64,000 nucleotides of DNA, taken from the NCBI RefSeq assembly GCF_019399895.1, contig NC_091867.1:3348001-3412000 (forward strand), given 5' to 3'. Below the pieces are notes generated by a model, which did no database searches, was not told the origin of the DNA, and was given only the letters and a program-made list of their open reading frames with translations. Below are positions 36,101 through 45,272 of this stretch, piece after piece. The translations under genes and the position numbers were made by a program. The number at the start of each line of letters is the position of its first letter. Within the stretch, counting starts at the first letter, position 1. The stretch comes from Cardiocondyla obscurior. Taxonomy: Eukaryota > Arthropoda > Insecta > Hymenoptera > Formicidae.

Positions 36101-39100
36101 AAGGACAGGCGTTGGCACGACACATGAAGGGAAGAAGCGACTCGCACGTGGTCAATTCCCACGTTTGCCTGTCGTCTGTCAAAGCCACGTCCACGCATTC
36201 GCCTGAATGCGGGTTCGGCTGCCTGGACGCCCAGAAACCTACATTTTTGCGAACAATGTAAAACGCCTCCGTCAATGTTAAAGTACAATATTGAAGTTTT
36301 TTTTTTTCTTTTTTTTTTAATAATTATTGCCGTTAGAAATGCCTGAACGTCATATCGAGTTTTTCTGCGACCACGTCAGTAATTAAATCTTAATAACACT
36401 ACATTAATACGTATATCTCGACTAGTGCACGTAGTTGCGGCAGAGTACCGTGTCGACCGTGTCGTACACCTTTATTTGAGTAATTACGTTTGTTGCCAGC
36501 GATACATGCTTAACTGCGAGCTTAGCTTATAATTAATAATGCAGTTAGTAGACGTTGTGCAAATGCATTAGACGAGGAAATTGCAGCTTGCGGCAAACGG
36601 ACGTGAAATGATGACGTCTGGGCATTGTTGTGGGAAAAGTGTGCCTTCGTCCCGCGTACGTGAGTTCCGTGTTCCGTGACCCTGATAGAAATTGGCCCCG
36701 CGTGTAAGCGAGGTCGGAGTTCTGTGCGAACTACTCCACGATTATCAACCACTTAATTTCGTAATACGTTCGTAACACGTTCAGAAACTTTTACCGAGAT
36801 AAGATTAACTTTTATTATCTCTTTTTTTTTATTGTACGTCTTCTAATAAATCCCCGCTTGTTCAAGATAGTACAAATTAATAATTACAATTTTCAAGTAA
36901 CTGAGATTTTAGAAGAACTATGGATTTTTCAAAGATAATAAAGATAAAATTCAAAGTACAGAAATTCGTAAAAAAAAAGAAAAAAAAATAATAAGCATTT
37001 ATAATTCTGAAAAATTTCCATCCCCTTCACTTCAATCGTATAATCGTATCGTATCACGCAAGATATCGGTCAAGGTCTCAAGTAGTCGATCGTTAATGGC
37101 AACGAGCGCGAATTGCACTTCGGAGATGGATAAAGGAAAAGAACCGGCGGCGGAAGCTGCGCAAAAAGGCCGCGCTCGGTTACGGGATCTGCTCGTGCAG
37201 AACACGCGACAGCCGTCTGCAAATCGAGTGAAACGGAATTGCGTACGAACCGGCGTATTGCGAGACAAGCATTCCCGCGGCGGACTCGAGCGTGTTGGTA
37301 CGTAGATCGTCGAGCGAGGCGAGACCGAGCCAGTAACGATCCAAGTGCCGGCCGATCATGCTCGCCGACATATTGTTCTCGCTGTACGACTCCACCACCA
37401 TCAGCTCGCTCCCGTATCTGCAATGGAAAAGAAACCACCGATGATTAATCTAATAACGGTAGCGTGGCCGAGAAGAATAAGAAAAAATGGCGTTACACAC
37501 TTTTTTTTTTCTCTCTGCAAAAAAATGGCATTAAGTATTATGTCGAAATCAAATGTCGGCCGTGGAATTAATGAGCGAACGAGAATCGATAATGATGTCC
37601 CTTACCTTCTGCATAATTCCGCCGCTTTTTCCCAGGAATGCCTGATGTTGAAGAATTTATAACAGTGTATGCCTCGCAGCTCCCATCCTACGCAAGGAAA
37701 CGCCACATTAAACTGTCTGCTTTAGATGTAGAGATTGTCTGAGCGCAAAGTTATAATAACGCGCTGCGAGCATGCGATATCGCTAAAGGGATTATTGGAG
37801 CGCCGCGTTGCTAATTGTTTAAAACTTTTTAGAAACTGCAGTAAAATATTTTACGGCGCATTTGTAAATTTTTATAATTTGATTTAGTCGCGGCTGTGAA
37901 ATATTCGCTTTAAGCGGAAAAGCGGCAGACGCGGAGCGCAGGAAGTCTTATTTTAAGGTCGCTTCCGTGCAACCGGATACTTTAACTATCTTCTGCCGGC
38001 GCACTGAAGACAGGAAATGCGGTTAATCGGTGACCCGTACCGACAGCGACAGAAAAACGGCCTCGATTACTTTTAGCGCGTACGGTGTACCTTTAAGGGC
38101 TGATAATTAATTAAGAGAACCTTCGCAAGTGAAGCATGCAGTAGCAGTCGAACGAGTTTGACAGATTAATTCGTCTGTATCTATTCGACCTCGATACTCT
38201 AATTCAATTTAAATCCGTTAAATCCTGTTCAATCCGATTGCCAATATTACATTTTTCTTTTTACGACAAACTGATTATTGCAGTACGTTCGATTTACACG
38301 GTACGCGGTTCGTATTCTGGTTCACAAGATTTTTTTTTTATTACAAATCTGATTAGTCAGTAATTTGATGCGCCTGCTCGCTCGGCTGGGAAATTGCATC
38401 GAAATAATTTTCAGGATTGATCTGTCGCGTCGTAAGAGCCAGATCGTTCCCGACGAGAGCTTTTATTTCCCGTCGTGTCGTACATCGTTCAAGACGATGC
38501 TCTCGAGTTTCCGCGAACTCGATTCGTGTCAGTGGTTCGATCAAAGTAAACCACATCGTCCCGGTAAGAATCCTGCATTTCGCGGAATCTTTGATCAGCA
38601 AAGTACGTAAATTACCAAGGTATCGGAAAGATATAATATTTCACAGTTATCTCATTGCAAAACAATCCCGAGCGCGTAACAGTATATCCCGTTGTTCAAG
38701 AAATAACGTTACGAGATAGAACTGGTTAATATTACCGTCCCCGGCTTTAAGCGGATATCTTCTTAAATTGATTCTTTAATTCGGCTTAAATATAGACGTA
38801 AGAAAATTTCTTTTAATATCAATTTCTCTAAATGTCCAACTCATGATTATTTATGCTTGATTTCTACTGGTTATCGAACGGTATGAATTTTTGTTCAAAT
38901 ATTCTATCGAGCGCTCTCATCGTTTTACAATCACTTTTGATGACACAGTCATAAACCTAAATGCACAAACGGCGCCTTTAAACGCGAACTGAATACTTTC
39001 TAATCGATTTATGCTATCGAGATTTCTAGATATCGAGCCACTTTTATAAATATTTTATCGAGATATAATTTTACTTTCTTTAGTTTAATTTTTTTTATTA

Positions 39101-42100
39101 AAAAAATGTTTTTTTTTATTTTTCTAATACTCCGGGAGTTCATTTTTTGCTGTCTCACTGGTCGATGAAAACGCTCGAAGATCCTACGCGGAATGCAATT
39201 AAAGATGCTTTTGCATTTCGTCGAAGCACGCAGATTGCGTGAAGGAGAAACGAGACGCAGCATCATTCAGTCATGCTGCTGATGCAGTTGGCGCTGAATT
39301 CGCTGGGAGAGACCCGATGACGACCTTCCTTTCTTTCAAAAGGTCAAACGGCCATGCACGCACACGATTCTCTCGACGTACATTAGCATTTCTCGTCTGA
39401 GGAACGTGTGTGAAATATTATTTTCTCTTAACGACGAGACGCATGATATTTCAGCCGACGATCGCGCAACAATAATAATAATACGTCGCGAAAAATTGAG
39501 AAAATTACAGCATTTTGTTACCACTGTATTAAATTAAAATGTAGATTTTAATTGTATAATAAATTCGTGAGAAATAAATCTCTCTGTAAATTTTTTATTT
39601 AAAAAATTAAGCTAATAAAAAAATTATTAAATTAAATAACGCTAAAATTGTCAACATTCGTTATGCGAAAAATAAACGTTAAAAAACTCGAAACGGAGGA
39701 TTCGTAACGATCGATCGCAAGAGCTGATTTGCTTACGAAATCGCGAATGGATGATATAATCCTTTGACTCGTCGGTCGGCGCGCAAGTATGCGGAAAGAC
39801 AGTATTTCTCCATTTTTCCGAAGGCTTGTTGCGAGCAAGCAATCGCGTAACAACAGATGAGCGAGCTGTCGGACGTTCTACTTTTTGGAATCCCGTTCGA
39901 CGCGCGCCTGATCGAGTTTCCTGCGAGGTGTGTAACCGCGGCGCAGACCCGAAGAGCCCACGCGTATTTTTAGGGCCGCACGAATGGGACAAGGCGGACG
40001 ATGATTCCATCGTACGAGGGTGGACGAGAATGAGGCGGAGAAGAGAAGATGAAAAGACGCGGCGGGGTAGATTCACGGTTTAGGAATGCCGTCCTATCCT
40101 TTCTTCTCCGCAGCCTCCAGCGGATCTACCTGATTCGACGTTTACACGTAGGATCGAAAATGCCGAGCCGGGCGCACCTACATTAGACAGAGGCCCTTCG
40201 TCCATCGCGCGTTAAGACGGCCCTTCGATACGGCCGAAATGTTGCGGCCGGATCGTGTTAAAAATCTCAGTCTCAAACTCGACATTCTTTCGCATCCTGA
40301 AATGTGATTTTGAAATGAATGCGGGCCCGTACGACGCGTAGAATGCAAGAATGCCGAGGTGAGAGATATACATGCCTCGCAATGTCCAACGTCCGTTGAC
40401 ACTTATAAGATGTTAATTAAGCGATATTTATGTAAATGGAAAGTTACGTTTTTAGAAAGCAGATTTTATTCTGATTATCGAATCAACGTAACGTATTAAC
40501 ATATTAGCTCTTGGCATACGGGATTTATTTTCTAAAAAAACATATTCTACCTTAGCCTTGAATTTTCTTTTTTATTTCGAGTACAGTTGTCGATAGAAAA
40601 TTTAACATTTAATTCTGCTGACGGTGATCTTTATTTTAATTAGTTGTTGCTTAACGCCGAGTGATGTTTGTTCAGAATAATTTCTTGACCTCTCGATAAA
40701 ATCGTTTTTCAATGTTACCGCGAGATCAAAGGCGTGACTGTACGAGGCGCGGATTAATCGAGGCGCTAAAGAAAAACGAGAAAATAGAAAATGCACACGG
40801 AAGAAAATAGCACTTGCAATTTTTCAAGCGCACGCGACGACTTATGGCTAACGACCGGCCGGCCGCATATGGTACGTGCAACCTACTTAATTGCATCGGC
40901 GAGTAACGAGGAAAAGTGGAGCAGCGTTACGAATGGCCGAACTCTTATCCTCATTGTCTCTCGCGAGATTTATTTATCGGACATGCGTGCACTGTCTCAT
41001 TTTCGAAACTTTCGTGCCGCGAGAGCGAGGGATAATTGCTGGGGCGCAATTTGCGATTCAACGCGCCTTTATGCGATTTAAATGTAAGTGGCGACACGCG
41101 TCCTAGTAAAGAAAAAAAAAATTCTACCACTGATTTCCCTCATTTGCAATTGTACTCTCGGCGCTACGTGTATCGTAAAACTAATTTTTTTTTTTTTTTT
41201 TTAAATCCACAATTAAGTTCTCGAAGTAACTCGAAGTGAAAAGTTTATTACTTGAGATAAAAATGTGTACGTTGTCGATGATATTGATTTCGCGAGTGAA
41301 GAACGCCGAGTCAGACCCAACAAATAAGACAATTTTTAGCAATTGAGTTATCACCTTAGGGAATCGTGTTATATGGGATTTCTTCGAATTGTCGAAGTGT
41401 GATTTATTTCTCGCAGTTATCCGAACGGAGAGCGCCGTTCGACATTAGTCGTAATGGCGTTTACAATTTCCTAACAATCTTGAAAATCGCTCGGCGCCGA
41501 TTTTATTGCGCGGTTGCTTTCTCGTAACTCGCGAGAGCTCGAATATTTGGCGGAGGTCGATCGCGAAAGTAAGAGTCGCCTAATAAATTTAAGTCGGTCG
41601 TTTCGAGGATGACGATTTCTATAATACGATATCTTCGGATTAACTTAGGAGAATCAGCTCAGAAAAAAAAAAAAAACAGAAAATAATTACGGAGCAACTT
41701 TCACGTCATTTCGCGAGCTGTCATCGATTATGTCGCCACTGATTTGTCAGATTATACATCGGGTGTCTAAAATAATTTATTCTAAATATATAATAAATAA
41801 AATTTAATAAAATTCCTGCTTTACTGAAACTTTAAATCATTCTAAACAATTATCTCTGAATTTTACATGGAAGAAAAGGTTCGCTTTAAAAGTTCCTTTC
41901 ATAAAGGAGAATATTACTCACCGTTTGAACAGGTGAAGACATTTGTAGTAGGAACCTGTAACAGAAAAGAAACGTGTTATTTGACGTTGATTGTTAACAC
42001 CTGCTCGTAAATCGAATTATAGCTAATAACCGAGCTCTAAATCGCAATAGCAATCGCGGGCAATGAAAAAGTGTCAAAAACAATAAGCCGACAAAAATAA

Positions 42101-43646
42101 AATTGCCTCTCGTGTCTTTCTCTTCTTTTTTTTCTCTCTCTCTCTTTCTTTATGTCTCGTTTTCTCTCGATAAATCAATGCAACTTTGTCAAAGGAAGCT
42201 GGAAATAGTAAATCTTTTATACGGTTGCCTCACACCTGGAAGCAAAAACTACCGTGTATCGAATTTAACTGTGGCGTGGCGCCGGGTAGACCCAGACGTG
42301 CTAAACGCATTGTTATCCCGCGGGGAGAAAGTGAAGATGCAATCTGTCCAACGATCTTCGTTTCTCGCGTTCGTCTCTCAAGAGCGCGGAAAGTACCCGC
42401 TATTCTACTGAGAGCGACTCGGACGTGTTCTCGTCTGCATTTCGACGTAGCTACGCGTACGTATCAGTGATATAACGGTGACTACATTCCTGCGAGAGGT
42501 GCGAGTCGCACCAGCTGTTGTAAAGGCTGCACCTTTGCACATTCCTACGTGCGAGCGCGCTCGAAAATCGAGTTTCCGTACCGCGGTTCTATCACAGTCA
42601 TCTATTTGTAACGCGTTACGATAAGAGCGGTATCTTACGGTGACGGATTTTTATGGAACAATTGCGCAACCAGACGTAATAAACATTTTAAACCGGTAGA
42701 AAGTACCGAAAGTATATATATAATCTATATGAACGTAGAAGCGTAATTAAAATGCAAAATTCTCGCCGGAGAAACTTCCGAGTCTCGCATCCTTAGACCT
42801 CGCATCTCCACGGGGATTTTCAATTTTCTGCAGCTGTAGCCGGAGATTGCTAATTTAAAAGACGAAACGTTTCGCCTCGTGGAGAGACGTTCGCCAGGAC
42901 GTTCGTGGACCAGCATTCTCGTTCTCCTCTCCCCGGTGCGCGGCCTGTCGGGCTACCAGTTCTGCAGCTAAAATGTTCTATCTGTGTGCGATCGTGCGGC
43001 ACCTCGGCGTATCAGCCGCTCCATGTGCATGCGTACGAGCGGCTGGGTTCGCTGAAATTCACTTTCACCTCGCGTATGCCACATCTCCGTGGAAACGAGC
43101 CGCGGCACCGCTAACTCCTACGGGGCCGGGTCTCGACCGCCGACATACCAATTACTTCATAACCCACGGCTAGCCAGGAATCCCGACGTAGGGCTCGTAT
43201 CGCGCGGGCTCGCCCTCGCGTGTTCTCTTTCCGCGCGCAACTTTTTTCCCTCGCCGCGGACGAAATTATCTTTGCTCCGCGTGCTTCTCTCCCGTCCGGC
43301 CGTGATTAAGTTAAAAACTGGCCGGAATGCTTACGATCAGATTCACGACGAGAGGAAAGAGAAAAGGAGCAACGGCTGTTCTCGAGTCGCAGGAGAGACG
43401 ACGCTAAGTAGACAGGTGATTGATTGAGGGACGTCTTTCGCGAATTGCGCGGAGAAATGCATAATATGAGAGGCGATCGTAAATATCGGCTGTGCTAGCT
43501 CGCTTCGCAACACGTGCGGCTCGCTTTGAAAGCGCGTGAAACTTAAGCACGATAAGATTTACTTGAACGCTCACCTGAGACTCCGTTAGCTGAAGATGGC
43601 ACAAGAGGAAGGCGACCCAAACGGTCGCCAATTCTCTTATCAGCAT
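20517..43646 (-). CDS. uif: Uninflatable (Uif), giant apical transmembrane protein
   Basis: Thirty-five coding exons join in phase to 10,695 nt, encoding 3,564 aa, close to Drosophila Uif as I recall it. The order is signal peptide (1-23), C-type lectin (about 36-160), LDLa, three CUB, sushi, EGF, F5/8C, EGF, sushi, F5/8C, three HYR, GCC2/GCC3 repeats, an EGF array, a laminin-G/pentraxin-like fold and two EGF. A transmembrane helix (about 3424-3448) and a tail ending IESQLPS follow. Eighteen EGF modules are countable. In Drosophila, Uif is an apical surface protein of ectodermal epithelia needed for tracheal inflation and growth, and it restrains Notch signalling. Start choice: the ATG at 43646 lies four bases after an acceptor and heads a classic signal peptide, so a 5' untranslated exon lies upstream. 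The related vertebrate architecture is SVEP1/Polydom, but the single transmembrane helix and conserved tail favour Uif. Exon positions are given in the block entries. Confidence 0.95.
22389..24477 (-). CDS. uif: uif exons 27-31: sushi and second unnamed module
   Basis: Exons are 24477-24265 (one sushi), 24181-24026, 23930-23807, 23518-23456 (63 nt) and 22579-22389. Exons 28-31 form a cysteine-poor region of about 178 residues in the same place as exons 18-19. It lies after an HYR and sushi pair and before GCC2/GCC3 repeats. It contains RVFRIKMNFP, an acidic TSEEDGGTY loop, EVEISFPAI, and a helical VQMLLERLILEE stretch. The 63-nt exon is a multiple of three, so skipping it would keep the frame. 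Confidence 0.85.
22580..23455 (-). other. 876-nt uif intron with a tandem TGATCAGT pair
   Basis: This is the longest intron in the compact 20.5-30 kb part of uif. It contains TGATCAGT twice, at 23161-23168 and 23171-23178. No extra coding exon is supported. Confidence 0.5.
24618..25793 (-). CDS. uif: uif exons 24-26: laminin-G/pentraxin-like fold and third HYR
   Basis: Exons are 25793-25628, 25532-25281 and 25159-24618. Exons 24-25 and the start of 26 encode one concanavalin-like jelly roll. Markers are SLTIAMWVQF, GIFFTLYSV, the hallmark DGQWHHIAVVWNG, and VQIWGRALHVTNEI near the end. An HYR domain follows (IPPRVEHCPGDLWV to YDHAGNSATC). The position after the EGF array parallels SVEP1, where a pentraxin domain follows EGF repeats. 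Confidence 0.9.
26131..28597 (-). CDS. uif: uif exons 20-23: GCC2/GCC3 repeats and 14 EGF modules
   Basis: Exons are 28597-27756, 27620-26737, 26586-26339 and 26262-26131. Exon 20 begins with four GCC2/GCC3 (ephrin-receptor-like) units with CPxGTY patterns (about 1849-2013), then three EGF modules. Exon 21 holds eight EGF modules, the last finished in exon 22, several of the calcium-binding type (DIDEC, NINEC, DINDC, TIDDC). Exons 22 and 23 add three more. The array resembles Notch and Crumbs and would form an extended rod. Plus-strand open frames here are shadows of this array. Confidence 0.95.
28737..29329 (-). CDS. uif: uif exons 18-19: unnamed cysteine-poor module
   Basis: Exons are 29329-29112 and 28989-28737, about 157 residues between a sushi module and GCC2/GCC3 repeats. 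I recognise no named domain. Cysteines are few, beta-like segments such as YHVIASVTYRANG are followed by helices, and a CPPLRALKS segment leads into the next cysteine-rich repeats. A comparable unnamed module lies in the same relative position in exons 28-31. SVEP1-type proteins have a similar spacer between their HYR/sushi and ephrin-receptor-like repeats (recalled, not checked). Confidence 0.85.
29450..31482 (-). CDS. uif: uif exons 16-17: sushi cluster, second F5/8C and two HYR domains
   Basis: Exons are 31482-30160 (1,323 nt, the largest) and 29902-29450. Exon 16 contains about three sushi-like modules, the first degenerate. A second F5/8C domain follows (about residues 1289-1436, with TGWCGK and the closing LKFELMGC), then the first HYR domain (DNEAPVFQNCP to FDYDGNVAIC). 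Exon 17 contains a second HYR (ending YATDSSGNRATC) and one sushi. HYR domains have an immunoglobulin-like fold and are usually placed beside sushi modules, as here. Confidence 0.92.
31733..32056 (+). ncRNA. candidate antisense spliced transcript inside a uif intron
   Basis: On the plus strand, opposite to uif, two segments have full splice borders. 31733-31875 follows TTTTTTCTGTTTCAG and ends AAG|GTAAAC. 32020-32056 follows TTACAG and ends TCG|GTAAGT. Joined, they carry a small frame from an ATG at 31793 that is open to the second donor (40 codons, starting MGRPNIPDILRGGGG). Reading into the intron gives only three more codons and a stop. The base composition is richer in GC than the surrounding intron. 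It could be a non-coding antisense RNA, two exons of a nested gene, or chance. I could not find further plus-strand exons. Confidence 0.3.
32274..34394 (-). CDS. uif: uif exons 10-15: sushi repeats, EGF and first F5/8C domain
   Basis: Exons are 34394-34032, 33948-33766, 33674-33498, 33427-33225, 33125-32502 and 32397-32274. Exon 10 holds two sushi modules; exons 11 and 12 hold one each, flanked by phase-1 introns as expected for shuffled modules. Exon 13 has a calcium-binding EGF (DINECTSSQC) and the start of an F5/8 type C (discoidin) domain. Exon 14 completes the discoidin domain (NNGDGWCGN to LEIMGC, ending near residue 969), then a second EGF (DINECVIRNGGC) and half of a sushi that exon 15 finishes. 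Exon 10 also ends at a GTTCGT donor. A run of 26 A separates exons 13 and 14. Confidence 0.9.
33161..33186. repeat. 26-base poly(A) run in a uif intron
   Basis: An uninterrupted run of 26 A on the plus strand, in the 99-nt intron between uif exons 13 and 14. In the transcript it is a U-tract downstream of the donor. Confidence 0.9.
34537..35991 (-). CDS. uif: uif exons 6-9: LDLa and three CUB domains
   Basis: Exons are 35991-35762, 35658-35305, 35179-34805 and 34705-34537. Exon 6 opens with an LDLa module (FHCSNGRCINAAFKCDK, then DDCGDYSDE, with the Asp/Glu calcium ligands intact). Three CUB domains follow (about residues 204-541). They are marked by SPNYPHKY, SPGYPQNYPGG and SPSYGLNDYPNN motifs and by the conserved aromatic strands. 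CUB domains usually mediate extracellular protein binding. Introns cut inside the domains, as in other CUB genes. Confidence 0.92.
36098..43646 (-). CDS. uif: uif exons 1-5: signal peptide and C-type lectin domain
   Basis: Exons are 43646-43575 (signal peptide, hydrophobic core VWVAFLLCHLQL), 41955-41922 (34-nt microexon), 37687-37606, 37417-37251 and 36238-36098. Exons 3-5 build a C-type lectin fold: WELRGIHCYKF, SWEKAAELC, YWLGL, a QPN-containing loop where EPN or QPD would bind sugar, the pair of closing cysteines, and LLPFMC at the end. The calcium-site residues look only partly kept, so sugar binding is uncertain. Exon 4 ends at an unusual donor, GTTCGT, but phase and fold continuity support it. 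Confidence 0.88.
37688..41921 (-). other. 4.2-kb uif intron 2
   Basis: It lies between the 34-nt microexon and the first lectin exon. It is AT-rich with a CpG-rich patch at about 39830-40340. No coding exon fits. Long 5' introns of insect developmental genes often carry enhancers, but no specific element is identified. Confidence 0.6.
41956..43574 (-). other. 1.6-kb uif intron 1
   Basis: It lies between the signal-peptide exon and the microexon. The part from about 42890 to 43320 is CpG-rich. No coding exon is supported. Confidence 0.6.
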
Positions 43647-44788
43647 ATTCCTGTAACAGACAAGAAGTAGCACGTTAGTAGGCGCCAGGGCTATAATTAA
43701 ACGATCGTAGATACCGCCGGATGAGAATAACGGAGGCGGCACTTGATTTTTTCCCGAAACCTTCTTATTTTTCGCGGAGTTGCTCGGCGCCTTCGTCATC
43801 GAGGCAATTAGCGATTGCAAATCCGCGCCGTGATGCCCGACGATATTTTTTCTCCCTCGCCTTCGTCGGACGTTCGTCATAACCGCGAAAGAACGCGGAA
43901 GGTATCGTCGTTTCTGCAGACCTTCGAATACACACCCGTTCCCATAAAATTCCTTACGGTTTCTGTAGGCTGAATTGTGGCACAGAGTGGCCGCGCACTT
44001 CGCCCGCCGCTTAACCGAGTGCCTCCGCGATAACCGTCGCTGAGATTGTTATTGATGACGTTACGCTGCACCGCGCACCTGTATCTATTAACCCCGGGCT
44101 GTTCGGACTTGATTTTCCGTCGCGTCAACCCCAGCGTGGGGTCATCCGAGCACTGCCGCTGCTCTTCCGCGTTCGTCGCGTCTCGCCAACACGTAGCTGG
44201 AATGTTGGAGCGAGCGGATGCTGGGACTTTGAACCAAAAGGATGCTCCGAAAATAGCAGATTTATCGGAATTCTGACCAGAAAACAAAGAAATGGAGAAG
44301 AGAATCACAATACGACGATTAAAGCGAGACATGTATCATCGCGGTTACGTTCTCCAAGTCGCGAGCAATTTGCGAGTAGGCGCGTGACGCAACGGTCGCG
44401 CGGCGCATCGCGGATGAGCGAACTCGTGGGAAGCGTTGGAAAGCGATCTCGTGCGCCGGTGTGGCACACGGACCGCGAAAGTTTATTATATTCTGCGGTT
44501 CGCGCGTATACCTTTATGCAACCAACGCGGCGTTGTCGGTCCACACGTTACAATTACACTTCGCGCTCAAACTAGAGCAAGCGGTCGTGCGATCTGCTGT
44601 GAGTATCCGCGTTTAATTAGCGGCCGGATAATTAGACCTCAAATTCGGAGATACCGATTGCGTCGTGAGAACTCGTGCGAGAGCTCCTCCTTATTCGCGT
44701 ACACGCGATCCTGGTCTCTCGGCACTTTGGCTGCCGTAATTATGAAAATAAAATGCCGGAACACTCGACAAATTTAAGTTTCGACGGT

Positions 44789-44814
44789 AAAAAAAAAAAA
44801 AAAAAAAAAAAAAA
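44789..44814. repeat. 26-base poly(A) run
   Basis: An uninterrupted run of 26 A on the plus strand, with no tail-associated coding sequence, so a retrocopy origin is not supported. Confidence 0.9.
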
Positions 44815-45231
44815 TATTGACTGATAACCGATATCAGCCATTAAATTTTTCTCTGTACAGATAACGGATCGCTTCTCCGTCGACGCGATTTATGTCACAT
44901 CTCTACAACCGTTGTCGGGCAGAAGAAACTAATTCGCGCAAAATAAACCTCGGATGTTCTTGCGTAAATATGGTCATCGTCGAATAAGAGGCGCTCGTAC
45001 AGTCGAACGCGAGATCCGTTAGGTCTGCGATCGGCAGGAAGTATCCTATCGGCCAGGACCGATCGCGACAAGATTGCGATTATTCAAGACTACGCCGTCG
45101 TCGGCAGGAAATCTTCCTACGGTGAGCTAAATGTCCGACGTGCCCCCCTGTTGCCCAGTTCGCGATAGCTGATCCCCAACGATATAACGGTTTATCAGGG
45201 AATCCGGACGCGCGCCTCACAGTTGTACATG

Positions 45232-45272
45232 CGTGTATATGTGTATATAAATGTATATATATAAATATATGC
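45232..45272. repeat. TA/TG-rich simple repeat
   Basis: Alternating TGTATATA and TATATAAA units. It could act as a TATA source, but no start site evidence accompanies it. Confidence 0.7.

Noticed and set aside
43404..43880. 158-aa frame that contains the uif signal peptide
   Set aside because: Only the 24 codons at 43575-43646 are exonic. The part upstream crosses a clear acceptor and the part downstream passes a GTGAGC donor.
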